A DNA stretch of 64,000 nucleotides from Pelomonas sp. Root1237 (GTDB lineage Bacteria > Pseudomonadota > Gammaproteobacteria > Burkholderiales > Burkholderiaceae_C), in NCBI RefSeq assembly GCF_001425055.1, contig NZ_LMDK01000001.1, positions 323,845 through 387,844 of the forward strand, written 5' to 3'. The notes beneath the pieces were generated by a model that was not told the origin of the DNA, did no database searches, and worked only from the letters and a program-made list of their open reading frames with translations. Below are positions 1 through 9,155 of this stretch, one piece after another (the first letter of the stretch is position 1; every line of letters begins with the position of its first letter). The translations under genes and the position numbers were made by a program.

Positions 1-53
1 CTTGATCGAGAGGGTGTTTTCGCCGCAGAGCCGATGACGATTGCAATGCTGTT

Positions 54-1157
54 TCAATCCCCCATCGCACGCGCTATCAACCGATGAAAGTGGTGCACCC
101 CCTGCTCCCTCGTCGGCGAGTAGCGCCCGTGTTGATAGAACCGTGACCGCAGCCCCTGCTGCACCGTCATGACGACGGCCTCGTCCTCCATCTCGACCTT
201 GTCCAGCGCGCCGCCGGCGCCGCTGCCCAGCAGTTCGGGCTTCCACACATAGCTGCGAAAGCGCACCCGCGTTCGAGCCGGGCCGATGGGCGTGACCTGG
301 TTCAGCGACAGCCCCCACGGGTAGAAGTTCAGCATCAGGTTGGGGAACACCCACCAGTAGTAGGCGGCGATGCGCTGGCCGTACTCCGCCGCCTCCGCTG
401 GCAGTTCGAAGGCAGTCTCATCGGCCCGCGCCACCGCGAGCTGAAGGTTGCTCCATTCGTGCAGCTCGTAGCGGTACTGGCTCAGGTCCAGCGTCTGCGT
501 GAGGCCCGGGTGCACGAAGGGGATGTGCAGGCCTTCGAGGTAGTTCTCGACGTAGAGCGCCCAGTGGGCGTCAAACTCGTAGTCGCGGCTGCGGCTGGCG
601 TCGAGGCGGAAGTCCTGCAGCGGCAGCCAGTGCATGCGCTGCATGGCCGGGCCGAAGAAGGCGTTGAAGCTGTCCAGCGGGTCTTCCAGCGCGACAAAGC
701 CCTGGCCGCCCCAGTCCTGCAGCGGCAGCTGCGGCAGGTTGTCGCAGGGGCGGGGGAAGTCCAGCGCCTGCTGGAACTCGGGCATGAAGGTCATGCGGCC
801 GTCCAGCTCGAAGCGACGCGAGTGATAGCCGCAGCGGATCTGCGCCGCGTCCTGGCAAGGCTGCTGCACGAGCAGGTTGCCGCGGTGGGTGCAGACGTTA
901 CTGAGGCAGCGCAACGCACCTGCCGCGTCGCGCGACAGCAGCAGGGGCTCGTTCAGGCTGCCTGGCAGCAGCGTCTCCGGCTGCAGGCTGCCCGGCGCCC
1001 GCACGCCCTGCAGGTCAGCAAGCCACTGCCAGCTGCGCGCGAGCACACGCTCGTACTGCAGGCGCTGCGCGGCGGGGTCGAGGTAGAAGGCCTTGTCCAG
1101 CGTCTCGGCGCGTGCGACTTCGGGGTGGACCTGCCAGCGTTGCGAGGTGTCGTTCAT
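54..1157 (-). CDS. Rieske 2Fe-2S aromatic ring-hydroxylating oxygenase, alpha subunit type
   Basis: The 367-residue protein has a Rieske domain with the cluster ligands C89-x-H91 and C109-x-x-H112 (motifs CTHRG and CGYH). The C-terminal catalytic domain carries ENYLEGLHIPFVHPG near residues 203-217, where H210 and H215 fit the mononuclear iron site. Families of this type hydroxylate or demethylate aromatic or quaternary amine substrates using electrons from a separate reductase. No reductase or beta subunit gene is adjacent, so the substrate cannot be told. The ATG start at 1157 gives a normal N-terminus. Fold and cofactors are clear; the pathway is unknown. Confidence 0.88.
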   Translation of the reverse strand: MNDTSQRWQVHPEVARAETLDKAFYLDPAAQRLQYERVLARSWQWLADLQGVRAPGSLQPETLLPGSLNEPLLLSRDAAGALRCLSNVCTHRGNLLVQQPCQDAAQIRCGYHSRRFELDGRMTFMPEFQQALDFPRPCDNLPQLPLQDWGGQGFVALEDPLDSFNAFFGPAMQRMHWLPLQDFRLDASRSRDYEFDAHWALYVENYLEGLHIPFVHPGLTQTLDLSQYRYELHEWSNLQLAVARADETAFELPAEAAEYGQRIAAYYWWVFPNLMLNFYPWGLSLNQVTPIGPARTRVRFRSYVWKPELLGSGAGGALDKVEMEDEAVVMTVQQGLRSRFYQHGRYSPTREQGVHHFHRLIARAMGD

Positions 1158-1221
1158 GAGGCAGTTTTACCCTCGCGGCCGCTATGGTCGGACACGTGTT
1201 TGTCCTCGTAGCATCCGGCTC

Positions 1222-1602
1222 ATGCGCACTGCCTTCACCCTTCTGCTTTCGCTGGCCGCCGGCCTGGCCCACGCCGCACCGCTGCCACCCGTCGCTCGCG
1301 CCGAGGTCGACGCGCTGCTGACGCGGCTGCAGGCCTCCGGCTGCGAGTTCAACCGCAACGGCAGCTGGTATGCCGGCGCCGAGGCTAGGGCGCATCTGCT
1401 GAAGAAGCTGGAGGTCCTCGAAGGCAAGGACATGGTGCAGACGGCCGAGCAGTTCATCGAACGCGGCGCGGCCACCAGCAGCATGAGCGGCAAGCCGTAT
1501 CTGGTGCGCTGTGCCGGCAAGGCGCCGGTGGAGAGCGCGCAGTGGCTGAAGGCCGAACTTCAGCAGGTGCGTGCGGCGCGGGCGGCGTCCAGCGCTCGCT
1601 AG
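1222..1602 (+). CDS. Small periplasmic DUF5329-like protein
   Basis: The chosen ATG at 1222 gives 126 residues beginning with a clean signal peptide (MRTAFTLLLSLAAGLAHA, cleavage near residue 18). A longer upstream frame exists but would bury this signal. The mature part has one Cys in SGCEFNRNGSWY, then an AEARAHLLKKLE helix, a SSMSGKPYLVRC segment with a second Cys, and a terminal helix. This pattern matches my memory of DUF5329, a family without assigned function; the two Cys could form a disulfide. It is divergent from the Rieske gene and convergent with the toxin gene. Confidence 0.75.
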   Translation: MRTAFTLLLSLAAGLAHAAPLPPVARAEVDALLTRLQASGCEFNRNGSWYAGAEARAHLLKKLEVLEGKDMVQTAEQFIERGAATSSMSGKPYLVRCAGKAPVESAQWLKAELQQVRAARAASSAR

Positions 1603-1630
1603 CTCGTCGTCCGGCGAGATTCGACCGCTA

Positions 1631-2050
1631 TCACCAGGGGTTCAGCACCGGGACCTTGGCGTGTTCGAACTCCGAAACGTCCCGCGTCACCACGGTGAGC
1701 CCGTGGTGGGCTGCGGTGGCGGCAATGATCAGGTCGGGTTGGGAGAAGGTGTGCCCGGCCTTGCGCCCGGCGTCCACAAGCAGGCGCCACACCAGCATCA
1801 CGTCTTCCGATACGGGCAGCACGCGGTGCTCGAACATCGGCCTCACCTTGTGCGTGAGCCAGGCGCTCAGTTCGGCACGGCGGCCGGCATCGGGGACTCG
1901 TTCGATGCCGAAGCGGATTTCCGCCAGCGTCACCGTGCTGATGTAGAGGTTCTCCAGCGCCTGCGCGGCCACGAACTCCAGCACGCGAAGCTCGGGCCGG
2001 GGCTTGCGTAGCTCGGAGATGACGTTGGTGTCCAGCAGGTAACCGGTCAC
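1631..2050 (-). CDS. vapC: PIN-domain ribonuclease toxin, VapC type
   Basis: About 139 residues starting at GTG 2050, which overlaps the antitoxin stop as GTGA; the longer frame upstream lies inside the antitoxin and is not used. PIN-domain features are the N-terminal YLLDTNVISEL with the first acidic residue, a central TLAEIRFGI with Glu, and the C-terminal PDLIIAATAAHHGLTVVTRD acidic pair. VapC toxins cleave tRNA or rRNA and are held inactive by the antitoxin encoded just upstream. All expected acidic residues seem present, so the toxin is probably active. The RNA target cannot be inferred. Confidence 0.88.
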   Translation of the reverse strand: MTGYLLDTNVISELRKPRPELRVLEFVAAQALENLYISTVTLAEIRFGIERVPDAGRRAELSAWLTHKVRPMFEHRVLPVSEDVMLVWRLLVDAGRKAGHTFSQPDLIIAATAAHHGLTVVTRDVSEFEHAKVPVLNPW

Positions 2051-2334
2051 AGCTCCACATCCCTCACGGGCATGGGCGAGCGGCTCACGTCGAGATCGAC
2101 ATCGCGCCACGGCGAGGCCTGCATGACCTCGATGAGGTCGCGCCCGGTGCGCTCACCCTGCAGGCGGCGGAAGTCTTGCAGGGTGATGACCACCACCTCG
2201 TCCCGGCCGTGCACGGTGACGTGTTGCGGCCCCTCGCTGTGGACGCGCCGCACCAGCTCGCTGAAGCGGGCCTTGGCGTCCTGCAATACCCAGTGCCTTG
2301 GGTTGGCTGGTCTTTCGGGTTTCGCTGGGTTCAC
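2047..2334 (-). CDS. Phd/YefM-type antitoxin paired with the PIN toxin
   Basis: The protein has WVLQDAKARFSELVRRV followed by GPQHVTVHGRDEVVVITLQDFRRL, the Phd/YefM DNA-binding fold, and then a toxin-wrapping tail (DLIEVMQASPWRDVDLDVSR). GTG at 2334 is preferred because GGAG at 2341-2344 sits 6 bases upstream; a TTG at 2346 in the same frame would fall inside the palindrome. The stop overlaps the toxin start by 4 bases, so the two are translationally coupled. As in other pairs of this kind, the antitoxin probably represses its own promoter. Confidence 0.85.
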   Translation of the reverse strand: MNPAKPERPANPRHWVLQDAKARFSELVRRVHSEGPQHVTVHGRDEVVVITLQDFRRLQGERTGRDLIEVMQASPWRDVDLDVSRSPMPVRDVEL

Positions 2335-2345
2335 GTTGCGCTCCA

Positions 2346-2368
2346 ATTCTGGTCAGGTTGACCAGAAT
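2346..2368. promoter_or_regulatory. Perfect palindrome at the antitoxin start, probable autoregulatory operator
   Basis: ATTCTGGTCA at 2346-2355 and TGACCAGAAT at 2359-2368 are perfect reverse complements around a 3-base spacer. A further GGTCAAC half-site lies at 2374-2380. The position immediately upstream of the antitoxin ribosome binding site fits an operator bound by the toxin-antitoxin complex. Confidence 0.7.
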
Positions 2369-2453
2369 ATATGGGTCAACGAGAAAGCTCAAGCCGTGCG
2401 TTTGCGCCGGCTCGTCCAGACAACGCGGCCGGCCCCAACCCTTGCCGCGCCGA

Positions 2454-2993
2454 TCAGCGCCGCCGCCGGCGAGCCACCCCGATCAACAGCAGCCCGGCGC
2501 CCGCCAACGCAAAGCTGCCCGGCTCTGGCACCGAGCTGATGTTGTCGAGCGCAAAGCCGCCGCTGGCAGAGAAGCTGACCGACGTCAAGTTGGCCCAGCT
2601 GCTGTCGAACACCACGCTGCCCGGGTTGGCCAGGTCGACGCTGAGCGAGGCCACCTGCGTGCCGCCCAGCAGGCCGACCAAAGCGAGGGTGCCTGGACCG
2701 AAGCCCAGGTCGTAGGCCGCCACGTCCAGCGACTGCAGCCCGAAGCCACCGCCGCCGAGCAGGCTGAGCATGAAGGGCGTCGTGTCGAAGCCGCCCACCA
2801 TCGCGCCGTCCAGCGGCAGGAAGCTGGTGGCCGGCCCGCTGATGACGAAGCCCGCCTCGCCGTACGTGGCGATGCCGGTGTTGTTGTCGATGTCGATCAC
2901 ACCGGGGTTGTCGAAGGTGATGAGGCCGGCGTGTGCCGCCCCACCGCTGCACATCGCGGCCGCGAGGGCCACGGCGCCGAGGAATCGATTCAT
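2454..2993 (-). CDS. PEP-CTERM sorted exported protein
   Basis: The ATG at 2993 gives 179 residues with a signal peptide ending GGAAHA. The C-terminus has the PEP-CTERM sorting signal: SSVPEPGS, a hydrophobic stretch (ALAGAGLLLIG) and a final RRRR. Such proteins are cut by exosortase and are linked to extracellular matrix or surface display. The body is glycine-rich and beta-like (TFDNPGVIDIDNNTG, GFVISGP). It begins 20 bases after the DUF4331 stop, so the two probably form an operon. No exosortase gene is in the window. Molecular function is unknown. Confidence 0.85.
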   Translation of the reverse strand: MNRFLGAVALAAAMCSGGAAHAGLITFDNPGVIDIDNNTGIATYGEAGFVISGPATSFLPLDGAMVGGFDTTPFMLSLLGGGGFGLQSLDVAAYDLGFGPGTLALVGLLGGTQVASLSVDLANPGSVVFDSSWANLTSVSFSASGGFALDNISSVPEPGSFALAGAGLLLIGVARRRRR

Positions 2994-3013
2994 GGCGTTG
3001 CTCCTGGAAGGGT

Positions 3014-4570
3014 TCACTTCGCGCCTGGCTTGGGCGTGTTGAGGTAGGGGAAGCCGGGCAGCAGCGGCACCACGGCCTGGTCGACGCCGTCGTGCAGCTC
3101 CAGCGAGGTGGCGCCCAGCGGCACCACGGCGCGGGTGCAGGCCGGGCCGAACAGCGCGCCGCCGTTGTTCAGCCAGCACAGGCCACCCATGACGGCGGCC
3201 AGCGACACGTCGACGACGTCATCCTTGGGCCGGCGGCCATTGGGGAAGCCGGCCAGGTCGGGCGGGTTCTCACCATCGCGCAGTGTGCCGACGATGCCCA
3301 GGCGGTTCTGCATCGCAAACGGCCGCGGCGCGATGGCCGTGTTCAGGCGCAGCATCTCCGAGCCCACCACATTGGCCGGCTGGTTGACGCCGGGGATGCC
3401 GGTCAGGAAGGTGGTCACCAGGTCCAGGCGCGGCAGGTTGGTGGGGGCGGCGTTGCCGATGGGCAGCACGGCCGACAGCAGGGCCGGCAGCGTCGGGTTG
3501 GTGACATAGGTGGCGAACTGGCCGTCGCCCGTGGGCACCGAGGCGTTGAACCTGTCCTTGTCGGCCAGGCCGATGACGACCTCGTTGACCAGTGGGTTGC
3601 CCAGGCGCGAGACCTGCACCCAGGCGCCGCCGGTCTTCACGGCCGTGTCGTAGCCGCTGGGCGGTGCGGCGTTGACGATCTGGCTCTGGCGCACGCTGGC
3701 CGTTGTCCAGCCGCCGATGACGGTCTCGTTGCCCTGCGTGAGGCAGCTCTTGTGCACCTCCAGCGCGAGCGAGGTGACGTTCTTGTCCTGGATGGAATTG
3801 ACCGCCGCCGCGTTGATCAGGCTGCGGTTGGTGATGACGCCCACGTCGGCATTGACGAGGTCGAAGATGGGGCCGAGATTGACCGCGAAGGCCTCCTGGC
3901 GCTGGCCGACAAAGACCTTGGCCGGGAAGCCGCAGCCGGGCAGGCTGACGCTGTAGATGTGCTGGGCGGCATAGGCCGGGTAGTCGGCAATCGTCTTGGT
4001 GCCGATGTTGTCCACCGGCTTGTCGAACCAGGTGCCGCCGGCCGGGTTGGCTACTGGGCTGGCCGTGCCGGTGCGGCGGTCGCCGCGGATCAGGGTCAGG
4101 GCGAACTTCTCGTTGACGTTGAGGGCTGCGGCATTGGGCGCGCTCACCGTGCCGGCCTGGGTCAGCGGAATGGGCACGACCTGGTTGCCGATGGGCAGGG
4201 TGATGCCCTTGAGCGTGTTCATGAACTTGAACTGGAAGGTGATGTCTTCCTTCGCATCGCCGTTGTTGTCGATGTGGATCTCGTAGATCGCGTTCGGGTC
4301 CAGCTTGAAGTAGTTGGGGCCGCCATAGGCATCCTGCAGCGGCAGGTAGTTGGCGATCAGCGTCACATAGCCGGCACGGCCGCCGCTGCCGTTGGCGGCC
4401 ACGCCTTCGTAGCTGTTGAACAGGTAGAAGTCGGTGCCATCGACACGCGGCATGCCGCCAATCGACGGGGCCTCGCGGTGGCTGGAGGCCTGGGCCGGCA
4501 AAGCGGCCAGGCCGGCGAGGACGCTGGCGGTGATGAGCGCGAGGGTCGGCGCGCGGGTGGGCAGTTTCAT
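3014..4570 (-). CDS. Exported DUF4331 domain protein
   Basis: The 518-residue protein has a signal peptide (to about residue 28, LPAQA) followed by the hallmark ASSHREAP start of DUF4331, then DGTDFYLFNSYE and a long beta-rich body. Further DUF4331-like stretches include GTWFDKPVDNIGTKTI and NPLVNEVVIGLADKDRFN. The family is extracellular or periplasmic with unknown function. It is the first gene of a two-gene unit with the PEP-CTERM protein and shares a 137-bp divergent promoter region with pbpC. Confidence 0.85.
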   Translation of the reverse strand: MKLPTRAPTLALITASVLAGLAALPAQASSHREAPSIGGMPRVDGTDFYLFNSYEGVAANGSGGRAGYVTLIANYLPLQDAYGGPNYFKLDPNAIYEIHIDNNGDAKEDITFQFKFMNTLKGITLPIGNQVVPIPLTQAGTVSAPNAAALNVNEKFALTLIRGDRRTGTASPVANPAGGTWFDKPVDNIGTKTIADYPAYAAQHIYSVSLPGCGFPAKVFVGQRQEAFAVNLGPIFDLVNADVGVITNRSLINAAAVNSIQDKNVTSLALEVHKSCLTQGNETVIGGWTTASVRQSQIVNAAPPSGYDTAVKTGGAWVQVSRLGNPLVNEVVIGLADKDRFNASVPTGDGQFATYVTNPTLPALLSAVLPIGNAAPTNLPRLDLVTTFLTGIPGVNQPANVVGSEMLRLNTAIAPRPFAMQNRLGIVGTLRDGENPPDLAGFPNGRRPKDDVVDVSLAAVMGGLCWLNNGGALFGPACTRAVVPLGATSLELHDGVDQAVVPLLPGFPYLNTPKPGAK

Positions 4571-4707
4571 GGCATCTCCTGTTGGACGGGTCGTGGGTGG
4601 AACCGCAAACAGATGGACACAACCAGCGCTGCGGCCTTGTCTCTACGCAGCGCGGGCAGTCTGGATGCAATGCAAGCTAGGGGGTAGGTTCGGCTATCGT
4701 CTTCGGC

Positions 4708-7041
4708 ATGCCGATGCGCATCACCCGTCGACACATCGAACTCACGCTTGCCGGCCTGCTCGCCGTCGTGCTGGTGCTGGACTTCGCCTGCCCGCTGCCC
4801 ACGCCTGCCAGCGACTCGCCGACGCTGACCGTGCTGGCCGCCGACGGCACGCCGCTGCGCGCCTGGCCGGGTGACGACGGTGCGCAGCGCCACCCGACGA
4901 CGCCCGAGGCCGTGTCGCCGAACTACACCGAAGCGCTGCTGCATTACGAGGACCGCTGGTTTCGCTGGCACCCGGGCGTGAACCCGGTGGCCCTGGTGCG
5001 CGCGGCCTGGCAGTGGGCGCGGCATGGGCGCATCGTGTCGGGCGGGTCGACGCTGACCATGCAGGTCGCGCGGCTGGTGGACGAGCGAGCGGCGGGCCGG
5101 ACCATTCCCGCCAAGCTGCGCCAGATCGCGCGTGCGCTGCAGCTGGAGCTGCACTGCAGCAAGCAGGAGATCCTGACTCTCTACCTGAACCTCGCGCCCA
5201 TGGGCGGGCCGCTGGAGGGCGTGGAGACGGCCAGCCGGGCCTACCTGGGCAAGGGCGCGGCGGACCTGTCCAAGGCCGAGGCCGCGCTGCTCGTCGCGCT
5301 GCCGCAGTCACCGACACGGCTGCGGCCGGACCGCGCCGTTGCCGCTGCGCAGACGGCGCGCGACAAGGTGCTGACGCGCATGCAGACGCTGGGCATCTGG
5401 AGCGCGGCCGACGTGGCCGACGCCAAGCAGGAGCGCGTCTTTGCGCCACCGCTGCGCGCGCGCTGGCTGGCACCCTTGGCGGCCGAGCGCTTGCGCCAGG
5501 ATGCCAAACGCCACGGTCAGACGGCAGCGACGATCCAGACCACGCTGGACGCCGGCCTGCAGGCGCGGCTGGAGCAGTTGCTGACGGACCGGCTCAACAG
5601 CCTGCCCGATGCCGTGTCGCTCGCGGCCCTCGTCGTCGACAACCGCACGCTGGAAGTGCGTGGCTATGTCGGCTCGGCCGACTTCACAGACGCGCGCCGC
5701 GGGGCGCACGTGGATATGGTGCGCGCGAAGCGCTCGCCGGGCTCGACGCTCAAGCCCTTTCTCTACGGCATGGCGCTGGACGAAGGGCTGATCCATTCCG
5801 AAAGCCTGCTCATCGACGCGCCGCAGAACTTCGGCGGCTATGCGCCGGGCAACTTCCAGGCCGATTTCTCGGGCCCCGTCAGCGTCAGCGAGGCGCTGCA
5901 GCGCTCACTCAATGTGCCTGCGGTGGACCTGCTGGACCGCCTCGGCCCCGAGCGCTTTGCCGGCCGGCTGCGCCACGCGGGCCTGAGGCTGCGCATGCCG
6001 GCCAATGCGGCGCCCAATTTGAGCCTCATCCTCGGCGGCGGCAGCACCTCGCTGGAGGAGCTAGTCGGCGCCTACACGGCGCTGGCGCGCGGCGGCATCG
6101 CGGCCCGGCCGCGGTTGATGCCCGACGAGCCGCTGAAGGAGGCGCGGCTGATGAGCGAGGGCGCCGCCTACATCGTGCGCGAGATCCTGGAGAACGGCGG
6201 CCGGCCCGGCTCGCCCTTCCGCGAAAGCGGCCAGCGCGTGGCGTGGAAGACGGGCACGAGCTTTGGCTTTCGCGACGCCTGGGCCCTGGGTGTGACGGAC
6301 CGCTACACCTTCGGCGTGTGGATAGGCCGGCCCGACGGCACACCCAACCCCGGCCACTTTGGCGCCAACTCGGCGGCACCGTTGCTGCGCGACCTGGCGG
6401 CGGCGCTGGGCCCCGACGAGGCCCGCCAGCAGCTCGCGCCGCGCCGCCGGCCCGACAGCGTGGCGGCCGTGCCCATCTGCTGGCCGATGGGCCTGGCCGA
6501 AGCCGCCACCGAGCCCGCGCTGTGCCTGCAGCGTCGCATCGCCTGGACGCTGGACGGCGCCGTGCCGCCGACGTTGCCCGACCGGCTGCGACCGGGGCCG
6601 CTGGCAGAGCCTGTCTGGGTGGCGGCGGGCCAGCGCGTGCAACCCGGTTGCGCGCCCGAGGCCGAGCGTTTTGAGGCTGTGCGCTGGCCTGCGCTGCTCG
6701 GGCCTTTCCTCGATGCCGAGCAGCGCCACCCGCTGGAGCGCCTGGCCTGGCGACCGGGCTGCGCCAGCCAGCAGCTGGCAGCCAACCGGCTGCGCGTCGT
6801 GGGCCTGGAGCCGGGCACGGTGCTGCGCCCGGCGCCGGGCCAGCGCGAGGTCGTGCTGAAGCTGCAGGCGATCGGCGCGCAGCAGGGGCTGACGTGGCTG
6901 CTTGATGGTCAATGGATGGCGGCCAGCACGACGGCTGGCGCGGCACAGACGCTGCACGTGGAGCGCGCGGGCGCGCACCGGCTCACTGTCATGGATGGGC
7001 TGGGGCACTGGGCGCGGGTCGAGTTTCAGATGGCGCCATAG
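4708..7041 (+). CDS. pbpC: Penicillin-binding protein 1C, bifunctional peptidoglycan synthase
   Basis: The 777-residue protein has an N-terminal membrane anchor (residues 10-28). The GT51 transglycosylase domain carries the catalytic EDRWF (E81) and GGSTLTMQ (112-119). The transpeptidase has all three motifs: S346-T-L-K349, S400-L-N402 and K514-T-G516. The last 130 residues match the penicillin-binding C-terminal module typical of PBP1C. It should polymerise and crosslink periplasmic peptidoglycan. The alpha-2-macroglobulin gene often beside pbpC is not present next to it. Confidence 0.95.
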   Translation: MPMRITRRHIELTLAGLLAVVLVLDFACPLPTPASDSPTLTVLAADGTPLRAWPGDDGAQRHPTTPEAVSPNYTEALLHYEDRWFRWHPGVNPVALVRAAWQWARHGRIVSGGSTLTMQVARLVDERAAGRTIPAKLRQIARALQLELHCSKQEILTLYLNLAPMGGPLEGVETASRAYLGKGAADLSKAEAALLVALPQSPTRLRPDRAVAAAQTARDKVLTRMQTLGIWSAADVADAKQERVFAPPLRARWLAPLAAERLRQDAKRHGQTAATIQTTLDAGLQARLEQLLTDRLNSLPDAVSLAALVVDNRTLEVRGYVGSADFTDARRGAHVDMVRAKRSPGSTLKPFLYGMALDEGLIHSESLLIDAPQNFGGYAPGNFQADFSGPVSVSEALQRSLNVPAVDLLDRLGPERFAGRLRHAGLRLRMPANAAPNLSLILGGGSTSLEELVGAYTALARGGIAARPRLMPDEPLKEARLMSEGAAYIVREILENGGRPGSPFRESGQRVAWKTGTSFGFRDAWALGVTDRYTFGVWIGRPDGTPNPGHFGANSAAPLLRDLAAALGPDEARQQLAPRRRPDSVAAVPICWPMGLAEAATEPALCLQRRIAWTLDGAVPPTLPDRLRPGPLAEPVWVAAGQRVQPGCAPEAERFEAVRWPALLGPFLDAEQRHPLERLAWRPGCASQQLAANRLRVVGLEPGTVLRPAPGQREVVLKLQAIGAQQGLTWLLDGQWMAASTTAGAAQTLHVERAGAHRLTVMDGLGHWARVEFQMAP

Positions 7042-7360
7042 CGCGGTGTTTAGGCACATAGGCAGCATGGCGGCCGCCGCGCTGGATCGCGGGCGTCAGC
7101 GAGCGTAAACAGGCGCGTGCTTCAGGCTGGCTGCTGTCACCCAGATTTCGCGACCTAATGGCCGATACCAGCGGCAACGGTCATTGAACCTAGATCCGGC
7201 AGTTGACCGCTCGCGACTCATTGAAAGTCTCGATGCCTCAACACCTTGCGCACTTTGCGCCGTTCACCACTTCGGTGAGTAGCCCGAGGACGGCAGTACC
7301 GGGCAGAACAGGGCACTTCGAACCGGTCTCCCTCTTGTCAGGAAACCAGCAACGTCCCCA
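7042..7360. other. 319-bp gene-free stretch between convergent pbpC and the DUF1080 gene
   Basis: No convincing reading frame or terminator was found. It includes a segment around 7150-7195 (cgacctaatggccgatacc ... cggtcattgaa) that looks like a decayed interspersed sequence, and similar wording appears near 8998-9048 on the other side of the DUF1080 gene. It does not contain the 135-bp convergent-gap repeat found elsewhere in the window. Confidence 0.4.
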
Positions 7361-8851
7361 TCAAAGCTTGCGCACCCAGATGTTGCGGTACCGGACCAGA
7401 TGCCCATGATCCTGCAGGCGCAGCGGCATTTCGGCATGTGCTCGATAGCTGGGCGTACCGATGTAGGTGGTGCCGCCCTTGAGCGCGGAGTTGTTCTGCA
7501 CCAGCACGCCATTCAACAACACCGTAAGTCGCGCCGGTGAAATGAGCGAACCGTCAGCCGCGAAGCGCGGCGCGGCGTAGATGATGTCGTAAGTGTTCCA
7601 GTTCTCGGCTGGCCAAGTGGCATTGACGAGCGGCGGGAACTGCTTGTAGATCGACCCCACCATGCCGTTCACGTAGGTCGGGTTCTCGAAGTTGTCGAGA
7701 ATCTGAACCTCGTAGACATCCTGCAGGAATACGCCGCTGTTGGCGCGATCCTGACTCACTTTGTCGGCGGGAAGTTTGGGCGCGCGCCACTCCAGGTGCA
7801 GTTGAACGTCACCAAAGGACTGTTGGGTCTGGATGTCGCCGGTGCCCGGGCCGACCACCAATTCGCCGTTGTCAATTTTCCAGCCCGCGGCTGCCCCGGT
7901 GTTCGCGCTTTTCCATGCGTCGAGGCTCCTGCCGTCGAACAGCACGATGGCGTCCGACGGTGCGGCACCTGGCGCCGCGCCCGGCGTCACCTTGGGTGGA
8001 ACCGGGAACCATACCTCGCTGAGTGCAGGCGCAGGCAGCATGTCGTCGGTCTCCGTGAGCGCCCGAACCTTGATGTTGCGATAGAAAACCTCGGCGCCTT
8101 CAGCTTGAAGCACGATCTTGCCGTGGTCGAGTTTGACCCAGCTGCTCGTGCCGGCATCCCAGGACTTGAGTTCGCTGACGCGCATGTTCACGACGCCGTT
8201 GACGACGTGTGTGGCGCGATCGCCGTGCACGATGACTTCGAGCGTGTTCCAGCCCGGACGCTCGTTGACACGCCCGTGGCGCGTACGGTGGTAGCCCTCG
8301 TTCTCGCCGCCCGTGATGGGGACACCGCCGTTTTCGGGCAGTGCATAACGGCCGGTCTTCGGATCGACGAAGCTCGAGGCTTGCGTCGATATCGCCCACG
8401 AATCTCCGGTGTCGCCTTCCTGGATTTGGGCTTCGGCACTCGCCGGCCAGTCTGACGGCCGCACGCGATACACGTGATACAGCAGGCCCGCATCGCGCAC
8501 TTCGTGAAGCCGCGGCGGAAACTTCTTATTGCCCCATTTGTATTCGAGGCTGATCACGTAGTCCTTGAAGTCAGCGTCGGTGACGACGTACGCGAACGGC
8601 TGGGGCGTGCCCGCCACGTGCGTGGGATACGCGTGGATCTCGCCATTCTTCACTTCGAAGATGCTGGACGCGGCCGGCGTATCGGCGCTGACCTTGGATG
8701 CGTAGTGCGCCGACCAGCCGCTGAGATCCTTGCCGTTGAAGATGAGCTTCCATGTTGCGGCGTTCGCCGTGTTGCCGGCTGCCAAGGCAGTGCCGGCAAA
8801 CAAACACATGCTGGCGCAGACCAGCCTCGACATCAGGTTCATTCTTCCCAT
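7361..8851 (-). CDS. Exported protein with two DUF1080 (3-keto-disaccharide hydrolase-like) domains
   Basis: The 496-residue protein starts with a signal peptide ending GTALA. There are two concanavalin-like DUF1080 copies: WKLIFNGKDLSGW onward (about residues 33-265) and IVLFDGRSLDAWK onward (about 300-496). Both end with a RNIKVRAL or RNIWVRKL strand typical of the family. DUF1080 enzymes cleave 3-keto-glycosides or bind glycans in the periplasm. ATGs at 8851, 8842 and 8833 are all possible starts. By eye its third codon positions are less GC-rich than those of pbpC or recQ, suggesting acquisition. No sugar-oxidising partner is adjacent. Confidence 0.82.
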   Translation of the reverse strand: MGRMNLMSRLVCASMCLFAGTALAAGNTANAATWKLIFNGKDLSGWSAHYASKVSADTPAASSIFEVKNGEIHAYPTHVAGTPQPFAYVVTDADFKDYVISLEYKWGNKKFPPRLHEVRDAGLLYHVYRVRPSDWPASAEAQIQEGDTGDSWAISTQASSFVDPKTGRYALPENGGVPITGGENEGYHRTRHGRVNERPGWNTLEVIVHGDRATHVVNGVVNMRVSELKSWDAGTSSWVKLDHGKIVLQAEGAEVFYRNIKVRALTETDDMLPAPALSEVWFPVPPKVTPGAAPGAAPSDAIVLFDGRSLDAWKSANTGAAAGWKIDNGELVVGPGTGDIQTQQSFGDVQLHLEWRAPKLPADKVSQDRANSGVFLQDVYEVQILDNFENPTYVNGMVGSIYKQFPPLVNATWPAENWNTYDIIYAAPRFAADGSLISPARLTVLLNGVLVQNNSALKGGTTYIGTPSYRAHAEMPLRLQDHGHLVRYRNIWVRKL

Positions 8852-9155
8852 CCCCGAAAGTGCGGGCCCCGGGAGGGTGGCCCAGAAAGTTGGATTTGAA
8901 GTGGAAGGCGTTGGCCAAGTAGCTGAGTACCTGTCTTGTGAGGAAGACGATGGTGCCTAGCCCTTCCATCGCACGGACAGGCGAAAGCGGGCGTCGCCCA
9001 TTGTGACTACCGATAAGTTCAAACGTTGAGCGGCCGCTTTCCGAAGGCTTGCTCAGGCTGTGCCGATTTCCGCCGCCGCAAACCAGCCGCTCCACCGCGC
9101 GCGTACGTCGCCCAACTCGGCCCGCAACCCCGCCGAAATGCGCCACCATATCGTC
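8852..9155. other. 304-bp divergent region between the DUF1080 gene and slyX
   Basis: This should hold both promoters, but no clear -10/-35 pair was identified. Around 9020-9048 it has aacgttgagcggccgctttc, which resembles the degenerate interspersed sequence on the other side of the DUF1080 gene. Confidence 0.35.

Noticed and set aside
2933-4687. 584-codon plus-strand frame over the DUF4331 gene
   Set aside because: Antisense shadow: no domain and composition of a reversed GC-rich gene; the minus-strand gene has a signal peptide and the SSHREAP block.
5013-6674. 553-codon frame inside pbpC
   Set aside because: Same-strand shadow in another frame; pbpC has all catalytic motifs.
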